From the NCBI RefSeq assembly GCF_013282745.1, contig NZ_CP054044.1, positions 4,154,001 through 4,218,000 on the forward strand: DNA of 64,000 nt. Reading direction: 5' to 3'. This DNA comes from Yersinia bercovieri ATCC 43970 (GTDB lineage Bacteria > Pseudomonadota > Gammaproteobacteria > Enterobacterales > Enterobacteriaceae). Made by a program: the position numbers and the translations under genes. Numbering within the stretch: position 1 is the first letter of the stretch; each line of letters starts with the position of its first letter. Positions 17,424 through 27,444 of the stretch are shown one piece after another. The notes below the pieces were generated by a model. It had not been told where the DNA came from, did no database searches, and was given only the letters and a program-made list of their open reading frames with translations.

Positions 17424-17963
17424 TTAAAAACCCAATAATTGCCGGTATGAACGATGCTCCTGCTGTTCTGGCAATAATCCTAGCTTGTCGGCTAAATGTC
17501 GGCATTCAGTCTCCAGACTATTAAGCGCGGCTGCATCATCAGTCATGATGGCAATTTCAGCAAAATCGCCAAGCCCTACCAAGTGATCCAGCGTAACGTG
17601 AAACCTCCCAATAAAATAGATACTACGTTGTTTTTCCAGTGTAAATGCCGGCTGATACCCTAAAGTGCCCAACATGCTTTTCACTTTATCTATATCTTCA
17701 ATATTGCTGGCTTCACAGCGCTCTGTACCTGGCCCTTTGACTATCCATAACCGAATGCCAGATGGGTTCATCTCCCGTAAAACCATACTGATCTGGTTCA
17801 CCGCTAAATCACCACCGTTAGCTTCCAGATAGATATCTTTTTCATGATTATTGAGGGTAAATGGTGTTGCTTGATATATTTTCAACTGCTCATGTAATTG
17901 GCCAATATTCGATATATGAAACTTTAACTCAACTTCATATTTACCAACAAAATGCTCACTCAT
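17424..17963 (-). CDS. cyaB: Class IV adenylate cyclase (CyaB-like, CYTH fold)
   Basis: The 179-residue CYTH-superfamily protein is very similar to the Y. pestis class IV adenylyl cyclase of known structure. It has the signature ExExK (Glu10, Glu12, Lys14 in KYEVELKF), ISMVLREM with the nucleotide-binding Arg, RLWIVKGPG, and KQRSIYF, all features of the tunnel that binds ATP and two metal ions. It converts ATP to cAMP in vitro in relatives; its physiological role beside the main class I cyclase is unclear, and thiamine-triphosphatase relatives share the fold. It faces away from dld, with a CRP site between. Confidence 0.9.
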   Translation of the reverse strand: MSEHFVGKYEVELKFHISNIGQLHEQLKIYQATPFTLNNHEKDIYLEANGGDLAVNQISMVLREMNPSGIRLWIVKGPGTERCEASNIEDIDKVKSMLGTLGYQPAFTLEKQRSIYFIGRFHVTLDHLVGLGDFAEIAIMTDDAAALNSLETECRHLADKLGLLPEQQEHRSYRQLLGF

Positions 17964-18156
17964 GGGTACCTTACTGATCCGTGTAATAATGAAGTCCGAT
18001 CCTATACCTCATCATGCAATAATCAAAATTATTATCAAAAGACCGGGAGGATCTAACAAGCCCATATTTATTGAGTCACTATCTAATTTAATCATTAATG
18101 TTAGTAATATTTAAGCTGCGATTACTGCGATGGTTAAAAGCAGTTTAAGCACTAAG

Positions 18157-18176
18157 AATGTGAGACTGATCACAAA
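18157..18176. promoter_or_regulatory. CRP-cAMP site between cyaB and dld
   Basis: AATGTGAGACTGATCACAAA contains the perfect palindromic core TGTGA-N6-TCACA. It is about 138 bp upstream of the dld start and 195 bp upstream of the cyaB start. The rest of 17964-18313 is gene-free, A+T-rich and otherwise unremarkable. Confidence 0.75.
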
Positions 18177-18313
18177 TAAAACGATTTATCGAGAAAGCCT
18201 CTCCTACCTCATGTTTACTTTATGACACTAATATATCTATTTCATATTAATCTGCGCGCGGGTGTAATGCCCGGTGATATAAAAAATCGATGTCACTACA
18301 GGAAATCGCACCA

Positions 18314-20026
18314 ATGAATCACTTCAATGATGAAAAAACGCAAACCTTGCTGAATCAATTACAGCAGATTGTGGGTGCACGTTATTTGCTCACCAGCGAA
18401 CGGCAAACCGAGCGATATCGTAAGGGGTTCCGATCAGGAGTAGGAGCGGCTCTCGCAGTGGTATTCCCTTCAACGTTATGGCAGCAATGGCAGTTACTAC
18501 AACTCTGTGTGGCTGCCGATACCATTGTTATCATGCAGGCAGCGAATACCGGATTGACTGAAGGCTCCACACCCAGCGGCAATGATTATGACAGACCGAT
18601 TGTTATACTAAATACTTTACGCCTCAATCAAATTCAATTATTGAATAATGGGAAGCAAGTCATTGGTTTCCCTGGTAGTACTCTGAATCAGTTGGAAAAG
18701 CTGCTGAAACCTTATGACCGTGAACCACACTCAGTGATTGGCTCCTCTTGTATTGGTGCTTCCGTAGTTGGTGGTATTTGTAATAACTCGGGTGGCTCTT
18801 TAGTTCAACGAGGGCCGGCATACACTGAAATGGCACTATATGCACAAATTGATGCGCAAGGTGAATTACAGTTAATTAATCACTTAGGAATAAATCTAGG
18901 TAATACACCAGAAGAAATTCTGCAACGTCTGGAACGTGGTAAATACCGAGCCAGTGATATTAGCCAAGGCGCACAACAAACCTCAGACCACGAATATGCC
19001 ACTCGAGTGCGAGATATTGATGCACCGACCCCTTCCCGCTTTAATGCCGATCCCAGACGATTATTTGAAGCTTCTGGATGTGCCGGTAAATTAGCGGTAT
19101 TTGCAGTACGGCTGGATACCTTCCCAAGTGAAAAGCAGCAGCAAGTCTTTTATATCGGCACTAATCAAACTCAGGTATTAACTGAATTACGCCGTGCTAT
19201 TTTACGTGACTTCAAGCAGTTACCGGTAGCGGGTGAATATATGCATCGCGATATTTTTGATATTGCCGAAGTGTACGGAAAAGACACTTTTGTGATGATC
19301 AATAGTATGGGTACTAATAACATCCCCCGCGTCTTTACCTTAAAAGGAAAAATTGATGCCCGCCTGAGTAAAGTTCCTTTTCTAATCGACCACTTAACTG
19401 ATCGGATAATGCAGGGCTTCAGCCAGATACTGCCTAATCATTTACCTAAGCGCCTTAAGATGTATCGCAATAAATATGAGCATCATCTGATGCTTAAAAT
19501 GTCAGGTAGCGGTATCGAGGAAGCACAGCAATTCTTAAAAAACTTTTTTGCCACTGCTGAGGGTAACTTTATCACCTGCACCGCTGAGGAGGGTAAAAAG
19601 GCCTTTTTGCACCGCTTTGCCGCAGCAGGTGCGGCGGTGCGCTATCACGCCGTTCACGCCGACAAAGTGGAAGATATTCTGGCGCTGGATATTGCCTTAC
19701 AACGCAATGAAGAGCAGTGGTTTGAGACACTTCCACCAGAAATAGATCAATGTCTGGTCGCCAAGCTCTATTATGGTCATTTCCTGTGTCATGTTTTCCA
19801 TCAGGATTATATTGTGAAGAAAGGCGTCGATACCCAAGCATTAAAGCAAAAGATGCTGGCACTATTGAGTGACAAAGGTGCGGAATACCCAGCTGAGCAT
19901 AATGTCGGGCATCTTTATATAGCAAAACCCGCATTAAAGGATTTTTATCAGCAGATAGATCCAACCAATAGCTTTAATCCGGGGATCGGCAAAACTTCAA
20001 AATTAAAACAGTGGCAAGAAAAATGA
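18314..20026 (+). CDS. dld: Quinone-dependent D-lactate dehydrogenase Dld
   Basis: The 570-residue peripheral membrane flavoenzyme oxidises D-lactate to pyruvate and feeds electrons to quinone. It has the FAD-binding PCMH region at about residues 35-200 (AANTGLTEGSTPSG, GSSCIGASVVGGICNNSGGS) and a C-terminal membrane-binding domain with the basic run HLPKRLKMYRNKYEHHL. Length matches E. coli Dld (571). Start 18314 (MNHFNDEKTQ) has AGGAA upstream; the frame opens at 18290 without a ribosome site. Adjacent to pbpG, convergent, as in E. coli. The CRP site suggests carbon-source control. Confidence 0.95.
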   Translation: MNHFNDEKTQTLLNQLQQIVGARYLLTSERQTERYRKGFRSGVGAALAVVFPSTLWQQWQLLQLCVAADTIVIMQAANTGLTEGSTPSGNDYDRPIVILNTLRLNQIQLLNNGKQVIGFPGSTLNQLEKLLKPYDREPHSVIGSSCIGASVVGGICNNSGGSLVQRGPAYTEMALYAQIDAQGELQLINHLGINLGNTPEEILQRLERGKYRASDISQGAQQTSDHEYATRVRDIDAPTPSRFNADPRRLFEASGCAGKLAVFAVRLDTFPSEKQQQVFYIGTNQTQVLTELRRAILRDFKQLPVAGEYMHRDIFDIAEVYGKDTFVMINSMGTNNIPRVFTLKGKIDARLSKVPFLIDHLTDRIMQGFSQILPNHLPKRLKMYRNKYEHHLMLKMSGSGIEEAQQFLKNFFATAEGNFITCTAEEGKKAFLHRFAAAGAAVRYHAVHADKVEDILALDIALQRNEEQWFETLPPEIDQCLVAKLYYGHFLCHVFHQDYIVKKGVDTQALKQKMLALLSDKGAEYPAEHNVGHLYIAKPALKDFYQQIDPTNSFNPGIGKTSKLKQWQEK

Positions 20027-20185
20027 CGGCACTGAGGGTGATACCCATCTATCGTATTGAATACCGGCCACATTGAATAAAGTGTTATATCAGTGCCTGA
20101 CTATATTGTCGTCATTCAGACTAAAGCTATAGGCAGAGTTTACAGCCCTAGCTGCAAACTCCGCCATTCAATTCCGTTGTGATGC

Positions 20186-21127
20186 TTATTCTGAGACCTG
20201 AGCTAAACGTGCCTGGCTATCTTTCTGTTGGCGGTAACTTTTCGCCGCACCTGGAATCGGCGCAGCTTTGCCAGTTTCCATCCAGCTACGCAGGCGGTTT
20301 GCATCAGCAAAATGGGTATATTTACCAAAAGCATCTAACACGACGAGTGCAACAGGACGACTGCCAATGACGGTACGCATCGCCAAACAGTGCCCAGCCT
20401 GATTAGTAAAACCTGTTTTTGTTAGCTGAATATTCCATTTATCATTATAAACCAAATGGTTAGTGTTACGGAAAGGCAGTGTGTAATTTGGCTCACGGAA
20501 AGTGGCCATTTTCTCTGTCGTGGTGCTCAACTGCCCAATCAGCGGATACTGTTTGGTCGCTATCAATAGTTTTGTCAGGTCACGTGCTGTGGATACATTA
20601 TCAATCGATAGGCCCGTGGGTTCGGTATAATGGGTTTTCGTCATTCCCAAAGATTTAGCTTTCACATTCATTGCGTTAACAAATGCATTATAACCGCCTG
20701 GGTAGTGATGAGCTAAGCTGGCCGCAGCACGATTTTCTGACGACATCAACGCCAACAGCAGCATATCCTTGCGACTAATTTCGCTGTTTACACGTACTCG
20801 CGAAAATACCCCTTTCATCTCTTTAGTTTGATGAACATCGACCGAAATAATTTCATCAAGCGGTAATTTAGCATCCAATACCACCATTGCTGTCATCAGT
20901 TTGGTGATTGACGCGATCGGTACGACCTCATCTGGATTATTAGCATAAATGACTTTATTGGTTTGTAGGTCAACCACCATTGCACTCCCGGACGCCAACT
21001 CCAGGGGGGCTTTCCCTTTAGTTTCAGTCGTTCCACCACTGGCGACGGCTAAAGGAGCAGCACTGATACCAGTCGATAAAAGCAAAATACTTAATAGTGC
21101 AGAACGGATTTTCACATGCATGTTCAT
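20186..21127 (-). CDS. pbpG: D-alanyl-D-alanine endopeptidase PbpG (PBP7)
   Basis: The 313-residue periplasmic protein has a signal peptide ([19 protein letters not shown]). The S11 serine peptidase motifs are all present: SITK with nucleophile Ser73 and Lys76, SEN at 130-132, and KTG at 237-239. It cleaves D-Ala-meso-DAP cross-bridges in peptidoglycan. Two near-adjacent starts (21127 and 21121, MNMHVK) are possible. Convergent with dld, with a 159-bp gap. Confidence 0.94.
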   Translation of the reverse strand: MNMHVKIRSALLSILLLSTGISAAPLAVASGGTTETKGKAPLELASGSAMVVDLQTNKVIYANNPDEVVPIASITKLMTAMVVLDAKLPLDEIISVDVHQTKEMKGVFSRVRVNSEISRKDMLLLALMSSENRAAASLAHHYPGGYNAFVNAMNVKAKSLGMTKTHYTEPTGLSIDNVSTARDLTKLLIATKQYPLIGQLSTTTEKMATFREPNYTLPFRNTNHLVYNDKWNIQLTKTGFTNQAGHCLAMRTVIGSRPVALVVLDAFGKYTHFADANRLRSWMETGKAAPIPGAAKSYRQQKDSQARLAQVSE

Positions 21128-21518
21128 CAGCTTAAATAGGTTATTGGGAGTGGTTGTGGTTGAGCTAGCGCATTATAAATTACAGTAATGCCCTTCGCAT
21201 CACACATTCTTCAAATGATTGTTACAAAGATTAAAGCTGACTAATCACTGCCCAAAGGTAAACATTTCTCAGTGATAACGGGGTATGCCGTGATTGAAAG
21301 GTCTATTTTGAACGATAGTGGTTGTTTATAAGACAATCAAGGCCCGCTAGGGATATCAATTTAAGTAGATTATATGGCGGTGAGGTAAATTAGCGCAGCC
21401 ATTAGCCGCAGAAACCTAAACGGGGTCTCAATAGTAGTAAAAAAGATCCTGCCAAATTAATTATTAACTTATAATTGTCAGAATGATTTTTTAATAATTC
21501 GGATTTATAGGTATTACT
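21128..21518. other. Gene-free stretch between pbpG and a small membrane protein gene
   Basis: About 390 bp with no convincing coding region or known site. TTGTCA near 21477 with an A+T-rich segment downstream could be the promoter of the small gene at 21519. Confidence 0.4.
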
Positions 21519-21695
21519 ATGGGAACAACAATTTTTGGTATTTTCTTTGGTGTATTTTTGATAGCTGCAGGTTTAGCTGATATTCATGATGAAAATCTAG
21601 CATCACTGACATTCTGGGTTGATGCTTTACTGATCTTTGTTGGCGCGGTATTCCTGCTAGGAGTTGCTAAATTTATCGGGCGTAAGAAGAGATAG
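21519..21695 (+). CDS. Small two-helix membrane protein, 58 residues
   Basis: ATG at 21519 opens a 58-codon frame: MGTTIFGIFFGVFLIAAGLA, a polar acidic turn DIHDENLASL, then a second hydrophobic segment (VDALLIFVGAVFLLGVAKF) and a basic tail IGRKKR. The pattern predicts a helical hairpin with the lysine/arginine end in the cytoplasm. A TAGGT ribosome-like site lies 7 nt upstream, and a hairpin follows 20 nt after the stop, which supports a real single-gene unit. I do not recognise the family. It is too short for most automated gene calls. Confidence 0.65.
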   Translation: MGTTIFGIFFGVFLIAAGLADIHDENLASLTFWVDALLIFVGAVFLLGVAKFIGRKKR

Positions 21696-21714
21696 CAATT
21701 CACTATCATTGATG

Positions 21715-21741
21715 ACAAAAGGCGTGTAATGCGTCTTTTGT
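21715..21741 (+). terminator. Terminator after the 58-residue gene
   Basis: ACAAAAGGCG and CGTCTTTTGT form a 10-bp stem with one G-U pair around a 7-nt loop. The 5' A-rich and 3' T-rich arms make it work in either direction. Confidence 0.6.
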
Positions 21742-21999
21742 TAGCATAACAACATGTTATTTAATCGTTACTACAAACTGTCAAAATTTATAGCTAAGTA
21801 TCAACTCGGAACTTAATCATTAATATTTTGAATGTTATTTTTTACTTCGGCACTTTCATGAGTAAGCATATTCCGTGTATTATATCTTATTGTGTGGGTA
21901 TTCTTACTCTATCTATCCTTATGCTAAGTAAAGATATTATATTATTATGTCATGATTGTTGACCCTTATACTGCAACCACTTTAAGAAGGAACTTATTG

Positions 22000-22632
22000 A
22001 TGAAAAAGACCATAATTCCATTAATATTGCTAATGGCCGGCGCAATGGAAGTTGGCTCTGTATCTGCCAATGAAATTACGTTATGGCGTGAACCCGCGCC
22101 TGTGGTGAAAGAGGGGGAGTATTACAGCCTTATACTTGATCGAGGTGAACTACAAAAAGCAGTCAAAAGTAGTCATAACGATTATCTTTTTTCTGAGAAA
22201 GGGAGTGGCGTTAAGCCTTTAGTACTTATCGGCACCCCACTCGAAATTTCAGAATTTTTGATTAAGAACGAGACTCGCGGCATAGAGAATCATATTAAAG
22301 AACTTCCTGACATCTATATGGGTATCACAAATTATGTGCCGCATAAGCGCTTTAGCGGCTTATTTCCACTACATGACCTGTTGAGCAAAACTGTCGAGCA
22401 GGCGTTAAAATTCGTTCCGGTAGGCACTATTTTAACCGATGCTGCCGGTATGCCTTCTGATATAAATGAAATGTATCAGGTTATTAAGCATTTAAGCCAT
22501 AAAGATAAAGCAGAAGGTAAAGTACTTTATGTTAAGTTCAGCTATCTTCCAGAAGATGGGATGAGAAAGGTGGGAAGTAAAACAATCAGTTTCGGTAAAA
22601 TCCTTAAAACAATGCAGCATGACGGTCATTAA
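22000..22632 (+). CDS. Exported protein of unknown function, 210 residues
   Basis: I do not recognise this protein. It has a clear Sec signal peptide (MKKTIIPLILLMAGAMEVGSVSA, cleavage before NEITLW), so the mature form of about 187 residues is periplasmic or outer-membrane-associated. Seen in it: VKEGEYYSLILDRGELQKAV, a VLIGTPLEISEFLIKNE segment and a C-terminal SYLPEDGMRKVGSKTISF. No cysteines or lipobox remain in the mature part. AAGGA lies upstream of ATG 22000; an earlier in-frame ATG at 21952 has no signal-peptide logic. It stands alone on the plus strand before the convergent dusC, behind a 300-bp A+T-rich gene-free gap, which suggests recent acquisition. Confidence 0.7.
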   Translation: MKKTIIPLILLMAGAMEVGSVSANEITLWREPAPVVKEGEYYSLILDRGELQKAVKSSHNDYLFSEKGSGVKPLVLIGTPLEISEFLIKNETRGIENHIKELPDIYMGITNYVPHKRFSGLFPLHDLLSKTVEQALKFVPVGTILTDAAGMPSDINEMYQVIKHLSHKDKAEGKVLYVKFSYLPEDGMRKVGSKTISFGKILKTMQHDGH

Positions 22633-22648
22633 TATCTAATAAAAACGA

Positions 22649-22685
22649 CTGTTGCAAACATGCCTCATTGGCTCGTTTGCAGCAG
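22649..22685. terminator. Hairpin between convergent exported-protein gene and dusC
   Basis: CTGTTGCAAAC and GTTTGCAGCAG form an 11-bp stem with one mismatch around a 15-nt loop, 17 nt after the upstream stop codon. There is no long T tract. Confidence 0.45.
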
Positions 22686-22779
22686 CGATTACTTTCATAT
22701 TTCCGCACGGGATAAGTTACTTACTGAGTTATTGAGCGCTAAGACTTAATAAATATCTGCAAATATAGATATCTGTCAA

Positions 22780-23712
22780 TCAAATACGCTGAATAGCTAG
22801 CGCAATATCTTTCGAGGTTTTTAACCCACGTATTTCACTGAATAAATCTGTCGCTTCGGCATACTCTTTACGCAGATAACCTAACCACTGTTTGATACGC
22901 GCCACATGATACAAGCCGGTATCGCCCTGCTTTTCCAACTGCACATATTTTTGCAGTAATTTGACCACTTCCGGCCACGGCATACGCGGTTCGTTATACT
23001 TTACGACGCGACTCAGATTGGGCACATTCAGCGCACCGCGCCCTAGCATTACAGCATCACAGCCGGTGACATTCATGCACTCTTGAGCACTCTGATAATC
23101 CCAAATTTCACCGTTAGCTATCACCGGAATAGTGAGGCGCTGACGGATTTCGCCAATTGCCTGCCAGTTGATCCGTTCAGCCTGATAGCCATCTTCTTTG
23201 GTTCGACCATGCACTGCCAGTTCGGTCGCACCGGCTTGCTGCACAGCATCAGCAATTTCAAACTGACGATCACCAGAATCCCAGCCTAAGCGGATTTTGA
23301 CGGTAACCGGTAAATGCGCCGGTACGGCTTCGCGCATCGCTTTTGCTCCCTGATAAATCAGTTCAGGATCTTTTAGCAACGTGGCCCCACCGCCACTGCC
23401 GTTGACCAGTTTTGAAGGGCAACCACAGTTTAAATCTACGCCATATGAGCCAAGTTCAACGGCACGGGCCGCGTTTTCCGCCAGCCATTTTGGATACTGG
23501 CCCAGTAATTGGATTCGCACTAATGAGCCGGACTGCGTACGGCTTTGATTATGCAACTCTGGACACAGGCGGTAGAAGGATTTCGCCGGCAAGAGTTGAT
23601 CGACCACCCGCAAGAACTCGGTGATACAAAGGTCATAATCATTCACTTCACTGAGTAATTGGCGCACCAGTGAATCTAATACACCTTCCATCGGTGCCAA
23701 TATTACCCGCAT
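22780..23712 (-). CDS. dusC: tRNA-dihydrouridine(16) synthase DusC
   Basis: The 310-residue FMN enzyme reduces uridine 16 in tRNA with NADPH. It is a TIM barrel with [13 protein letters not shown] at the N-terminus, the active-site block [11 protein letters not shown] with the proton-donating Cys98, [28 protein letters not shown] and [10 protein letters not shown]. The helical tRNA-binding tail follows. ATG 23712 starts in the order usual for DusC. It is separated from rhlE (same strand) by a gap with the rhlE terminator, so it has its own promoter. Confidence 0.94.
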   Translation of the reverse strand: MRVILAPMEGVLDSLVRQLLSEVNDYDLCITEFLRVVDQLLPAKSFYRLCPELHNQSRTQSGSLVRIQLLGQYPKWLAENAARAVELGSYGVDLNCGCPSKLVNGSGGGATLLKDPELIYQGAKAMREAVPAHLPVTVKIRLGWDSGDRQFEIADAVQQAGATELAVHGRTKEDGYQAERINWQAIGEIRQRLTIPVIANGEIWDYQSAQECMNVTGCDAVMLGRGALNVPNLSRVVKYNEPRMPWPEVVKLLQKYVQLEKQGDTGLYHVARIKQWLGYLRKEYAEATDLFSEIRGLKTSKDIALAIQRI

Positions 23713-23862
23713 GCTAATTACCCTGATCCATTATCCGTACCATCACACTCAGCGGCCCCTGACTATAAATCCCACTCAGCATAACCGCAAAAAAGAGCGG
23801 CAATAATACGGGGGAAAAGCGGCGTATAACAAGGAATAACCGCTTGGTTGCGGTGATTGAGA

Positions 23863-23891
23863 TGAAAAAAAACCGCCTCAAAGAGGCGGTT
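23863..23891 (-). terminator. Rho-independent terminator of rhlE
   Basis: On the minus strand AACCGCCTC-TTT-GAGGCGGTT is followed by a run of T (complement of the A run at 23865-23870), 24 nt after the rhlE stop codon. It is a textbook terminator. Confidence 0.9.
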
Positions 23892-23915
23892 CCATCAGCA
23901 AATAGCATTTACAGC

Positions 23916-25271
23916 TTATTCGCCCGGATTGCGGCTACGTCCGCGAGAGGACGGGCCTGCTGGACGACGTTGACCATCAGCCTGGCTGCGCGGACGGCTG
24001 TTACGGCTATCGCCGCGACCTGCTGCACCACCACCATTTTGTGGACGACCCGCACTGCTACCACGGCCCATACCCGGACGTTGCGCACCACGGCCCTGAC
24101 GACCATTTTGAATCGGATCAGCTTTAATGCTTGGGTCCGGCTCATAGCCATCCAGCGCAATACGTGGGATTTCACGTTTCAGTAAACGTTCGATATCACG
24201 CAGCAGTTTGTGCTCATCAACGCAAACCAGTGAAATCGCTTCACCGGTACGTTCCGCACGACCAGTACGGCCAATACGGTGCACATAATCTTCTGGTACG
24301 TTCGGCAACTCATAGTTAACCACATGAGGTAACTGATCGATATCCAGACCACGTGCAGCGATATCAGTCGCTACCAGTACCCGGATTTTGCCATCTTTAA
24401 AATCAGCCAGTGCACGAGTACGTGCGCCCTGGCTCTTATTGCCGTGAATAGCAGCGGCAGTGATGCCATCTTTATTTAGCTGTTCAGCTAAATGGTTCGC
24501 GCCGTGCTTAGTGCGGTTAAACACCAATACTTGCTGCCAGTTACCTTCGCCAATCATCTGAGAGAGCAACTCACGTTTGCGGTTTTTATCCACAAAATGA
24601 ACGCTTTGGGTGATTTGCTCAGAAGCCGTATTACGGCGCGCCACTTCAACCGAGACCGGATTGTGCAGCAGCTTGCTGGCCAAACCTTTAATCTCATCCG
24701 AGAAGGTGGCGGAGAACAGCAGATTCTGGCGTTTAGCTGGCAGTTTAGCCAATACACGACGGATATCGTGAATAAAGCCCATATCCAACATGCGGTCAGC
24801 TTCGTCCAGTACCAAAATCTCAATTTTGGAGAGGTCAACCGCGTTTTGATGTTCCAGATCCAGCAAGCGGCCTGGGGTTGCGACCAGGATATCGACGCCA
24901 CCACGCAATTTCATCATCTGTGGGTTAATGCTAACGCCACCAAATACCACCAGCGAACGCAGCTTCAGGTATTTGCTGTAACTCTGTACGTTTTCGTCAA
25001 TCTGCGCAGCCAGTTCACGAGTTGGCGTTAAAATCAACGCGCGCACCGGGCGACGACCTTTAATTGGTTCTTGGTTCTGGTTAAGCAGTTGTAACAGCGG
25101 CAAGGTGAAGCCCGCCGTTTTACCGGTACCGGTTTGTGCACTGGCCATTAAATCACGGCCTTCCAGTACCACAGGGATTGCCTGACGCTGTATTGGCGTC
25201 GGCACAAGATAGCCCTGCTCTTCAACAGCACGCAGGATGTCGGCGTTTAGGCCGAGAGAATCAAATGACAT
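23916..25271 (-). CDS. rhlE: ATP-dependent RNA helicase RhlE
   Basis: The 451-residue DEAD-box helicase takes part in ribosome maturation in E. coli. All motifs are present in order: Q motif [10 protein letters not shown], motif I AQTGTGKT, Ia [28 protein letters not shown] region [20 protein letters not shown] and [10 protein letters not shown]. They are followed by a basic Gly/Arg-rich tail (about 400-451) for RNA binding. Start 25271 ([13 protein letters not shown]) matches the family; the frame runs open 52 codons further upstream into the cecR control region and is not used. Next to cecR, which controls rhlE in E. coli. Confidence 0.95.
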   Translation of the reverse strand: MSFDSLGLNADILRAVEEQGYLVPTPIQRQAIPVVLEGRDLMASAQTGTGKTAGFTLPLLQLLNQNQEPIKGRRPVRALILTPTRELAAQIDENVQSYSKYLKLRSLVVFGGVSINPQMMKLRGGVDILVATPGRLLDLEHQNAVDLSKIEILVLDEADRMLDMGFIHDIRRVLAKLPAKRQNLLFSATFSDEIKGLASKLLHNPVSVEVARRNTASEQITQSVHFVDKNRKRELLSQMIGEGNWQQVLVFNRTKHGANHLAEQLNKDGITAAAIHGNKSQGARTRALADFKDGKIRVLVATDIAARGLDIDQLPHVVNYELPNVPEDYVHRIGRTGRAERTGEAISLVCVDEHKLLRDIERLLKREIPRIALDGYEPDPSIKADPIQNGRQGRGAQRPGMGRGSSAGRPQNGGGAAGRGDSRNSRPRSQADGQRRPAGPSSRGRSRNPGE

Positions 25272-25577
25272 ATTACGAGAAGCTCCAGATCTTCCCAATC
25301 CCGACGATATCGTCAGGTGCAGTTTCAAGGGAAGATTATCAGACGAGGCATGAATTGAGGCATTACCACGAGGATTGGCACAAACTGCAGTGCACCATTG
25401 CGGCTGATTATAACAGATGTTTAGCAATAAAAGGGATATTTACACGTTTATTCAGTTTTTTAATGCGACATACATCCAAAAAACTGACTTGTTACTGACT
25501 ATTAATCCCGCTCTGCTCACAAAAATAGGGCTTTGACGCACCATAACTTTACAGACTCATAGAGTGATCCTAAAGTT

Positions 25578-25589
25578 AATCATATGATT
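25578..25589. promoter_or_regulatory. Palindrome in the rhlE-cecR control region
   Basis: AATCATATGATT is a perfect 12-bp palindrome, 77 bp upstream of the cecR start and about 310 bp upstream of the rhlE start. It partly overlaps a possible -35 TTGATT. It may be the CecR autoregulatory operator. The rest of 25272-25665 is gene-free. Confidence 0.4.
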
Positions 25590-25665
25590 GATTTATTATT
25601 TGGCCACCTATTAATATTGGCGCAAATGGTATTGGTATAAAACCCGTTAACCGAGTAAGGAGCCT

Positions 25666-26376
25666 ATGTCCCATTCCACCCCTCATGCTTTAACAACCTC
25701 TGTGTCAGTGACCAGCCGTGGTGAGCAGGCGCGCCAGCAATTGATTCAGGCAGCAACCGAACTATTCGGCGAACTGGGGCTGAAAGGCGCGACGACACGA
25801 GATATTGCACAGCGGGCGGGTCAGAACATCGCCGCCATCACTTACTATTTCAACTCCAAAGAGGGGTTATATCTGGCGGTGGCTCAGCAAATTGCTGATT
25901 TTATTCAGCAGGCGTTTGCGCCATTAGCGCAGGAGATTAATCAATTCCTCCAGCGCCCCCCTCAGGATCAAACTGCCGAGCAACAGTTGCACTATATTCG
26001 CCGTGGATTACTGGAATTTAGCCATTTGATGACACAGCCAGAGACCTTAAATATAAGCAAAATCATGGCGCGCGAGCAACTTTCGCCCAGTGAGGCCTAT
26101 CCGCTGATTCATGCTCAAGCCATTGCACCATTACACCAAAAATTGAACCTGCTACTGGCCGCATTCATTGGTGCTGATGCCAGCGCGACTAAAACCATTC
26201 TTCATACCCATGCATTGATTGGTGAGGTTTTAGCTTTTCGTATGGGGCGGGAGACAATCCGCCGACAAGCGGGTTGGCAGGAGATGGGGCCAGCTGAAAT
26301 TGAGATGATTAATCAAGTGCTTATCGAACATATTGACCTGCTTCTTTACGGATTGCGGGCCAAGGCATCCAAGTGA
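25666..26376 (+). CDS. cecR: TetR-family transcriptional regulator CecR (YbiH)
   Basis: The 236-residue regulator has an N-terminal TetR helix-turn-helix (about residues 20-68, ATTRDIAQRAGQNIAAITYYF) and a C-terminal ligand domain of the CecR type with RRGLLEFSHLMTQPE and ISKIMAREQLSPSEAYPLI. In E. coli CecR controls rhlE and the ybhGFSR exporter genes and affects cefoperazone and chloramphenicol sensitivity. GTAAGGAG lies 5-10 nt before ATG 25666. It heads a co-directional cecR-ybhG-ybhF-ybhS-ybhR cluster. Confidence 0.92.
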   Translation: MSHSTPHALTTSVSVTSRGEQARQQLIQAATELFGELGLKGATTRDIAQRAGQNIAAITYYFNSKEGLYLAVAQQIADFIQQAFAPLAQEINQFLQRPPQDQTAEQQLHYIRRGLLEFSHLMTQPETLNISKIMAREQLSPSEAYPLIHAQAIAPLHQKLNLLLAAFIGADASATKTILHTHALIGEVLAFRMGRETIRRQAGWQEMGPAEIEMINQVLIEHIDLLLYGLRAKASK

Positions 26377-26444
26377 AATCGCGACTGTTTTTTCATCAAG
26401 ATCATGGCCGTGGTGATAAAAGCCAGTAACAGATAGGGAGCATT

Positions 26445-27431
26445 ATGAATCGCAAGAAGATTATAGTGGCCGTTGTGATTGTCGCCCTGTTGGCGACGAT
26501 GGGTTACGGATGGCGTTATTATCGTCAGCAACATGACTCATCATTGACCTTATACGGCAATGTGGATATCCGCACGGTGAATCTGGGTTTCCGGGTCGGC
26601 GGCCGTCTGGCATCGCTGGCGGTTGATGAGGGGGATGAGCTTCAGCCGGGGCAACTGCTGGGGAAACTGGATGACGGCCCCTATCTCAATGCGCTCAAGC
26701 AGGCGCAAGCCAATGTGCAAAGTGCGCAGGCGCAGCTGGCGTTGCTAAAGGCGGGCTATCGCGACGAAGAGATAGCGCAGGTGAAATCTGAGGTTTCCCA
26801 ACGTGAGGCTGCATTCAGCTACGCCGATAGCTTCCTGAAACGGCAGCAGGGGTTGTGGGCCAGCAAAGCGACCTCCGCTAACGAGCTGGAAAATGCCCGC
26901 ACGGCGCGTAATCAGGCGCAGGCCAATCTGCAAGCGTCGAAAGATAAGCTCGCTCAATATTTAAGTGGTAATCGTCCGCAGGAAATTGCTCAGGCGGAGG
27001 CCAATCTGGCCCAGGCTGAGGCTGAACTGGCCCAAGCCCAGCTCAATCTGCAAGACACCATCCTACTCTCCCCATCAGCAGGCACCGTGCTGACCCGGGC
27101 GGTTGAACCGGGAACCATTTTATCCGCCAGTAATACTGTCTTTACCCTCTCACTGACCGATCCGGTCTGGGTGCGCGCCTATGTCAGTGAGCGCAACTTA
27201 GATAGAGCTATCCCCGGTACACAGGTGGAAGTTTTTACCGATGGACGCCCGGACAAGCCTTATCACGGCAAGATAGGTTTCGTGTCGCCGACCGCCGAAT
27301 TTACCCCTAAAAGTGTCGAAACGCCGGATTTGCGCACCGACCTGGTTTATCGCTTGCGAATTATCATCACAGACGCTGATGAGTCGCTACGACAAGGTAT
27401 GCCGGTCACCGTCCGTTTTGCACAACCTTAA
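26445..27431 (+). CDS. ybhG: HlyD-type membrane fusion protein YbhG
   Basis: The 328-residue adaptor has an N-terminal signal-anchor ([18 protein letters not shown]) and a biotinyl/lipoyl-like domain (about 40-75 and 205-235). A long periplasmic coiled-coil hairpin (about 75-200) is rich in Ala/Gln heptads such as [20 protein letters not shown] beta-barrel C-terminus follows. It links the YbhFSR ABC exporter to an outer-membrane channel. ATAGGGAG precedes ATG 26445. Followed after 13 bp by ybhF. Confidence 0.93.
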   Translation: MNRKKIIVAVVIVALLATMGYGWRYYRQQHDSSLTLYGNVDIRTVNLGFRVGGRLASLAVDEGDELQPGQLLGKLDDGPYLNALKQAQANVQSAQAQLALLKAGYRDEEIAQVKSEVSQREAAFSYADSFLKRQQGLWASKATSANELENARTARNQAQANLQASKDKLAQYLSGNRPQEIAQAEANLAQAEAELAQAQLNLQDTILLSPSAGTVLTRAVEPGTILSASNTVFTLSLTDPVWVRAYVSERNLDRAIPGTQVEVFTDGRPDKPYHGKIGFVSPTAEFTPKSVETPDLRTDLVYRLRIIITDADESLRQGMPVTVRFAQP

Positions 27432-27444
27432 GGCGGCATAAGCT

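Noticed and set aside
23714..23908. 64-codon minus-strand frame between rhlE and dusC
   Set aside because: Contains the rhlE terminator stem and its translation is not protein-like beyond a chance hydrophobic run.
24492..25031. 179-codon open frame on the plus strand
   Set aside because: It is antisense to the conserved rhlE gene, has no ribosome site of note and its protein has no recognisable family; it is a coding shadow.
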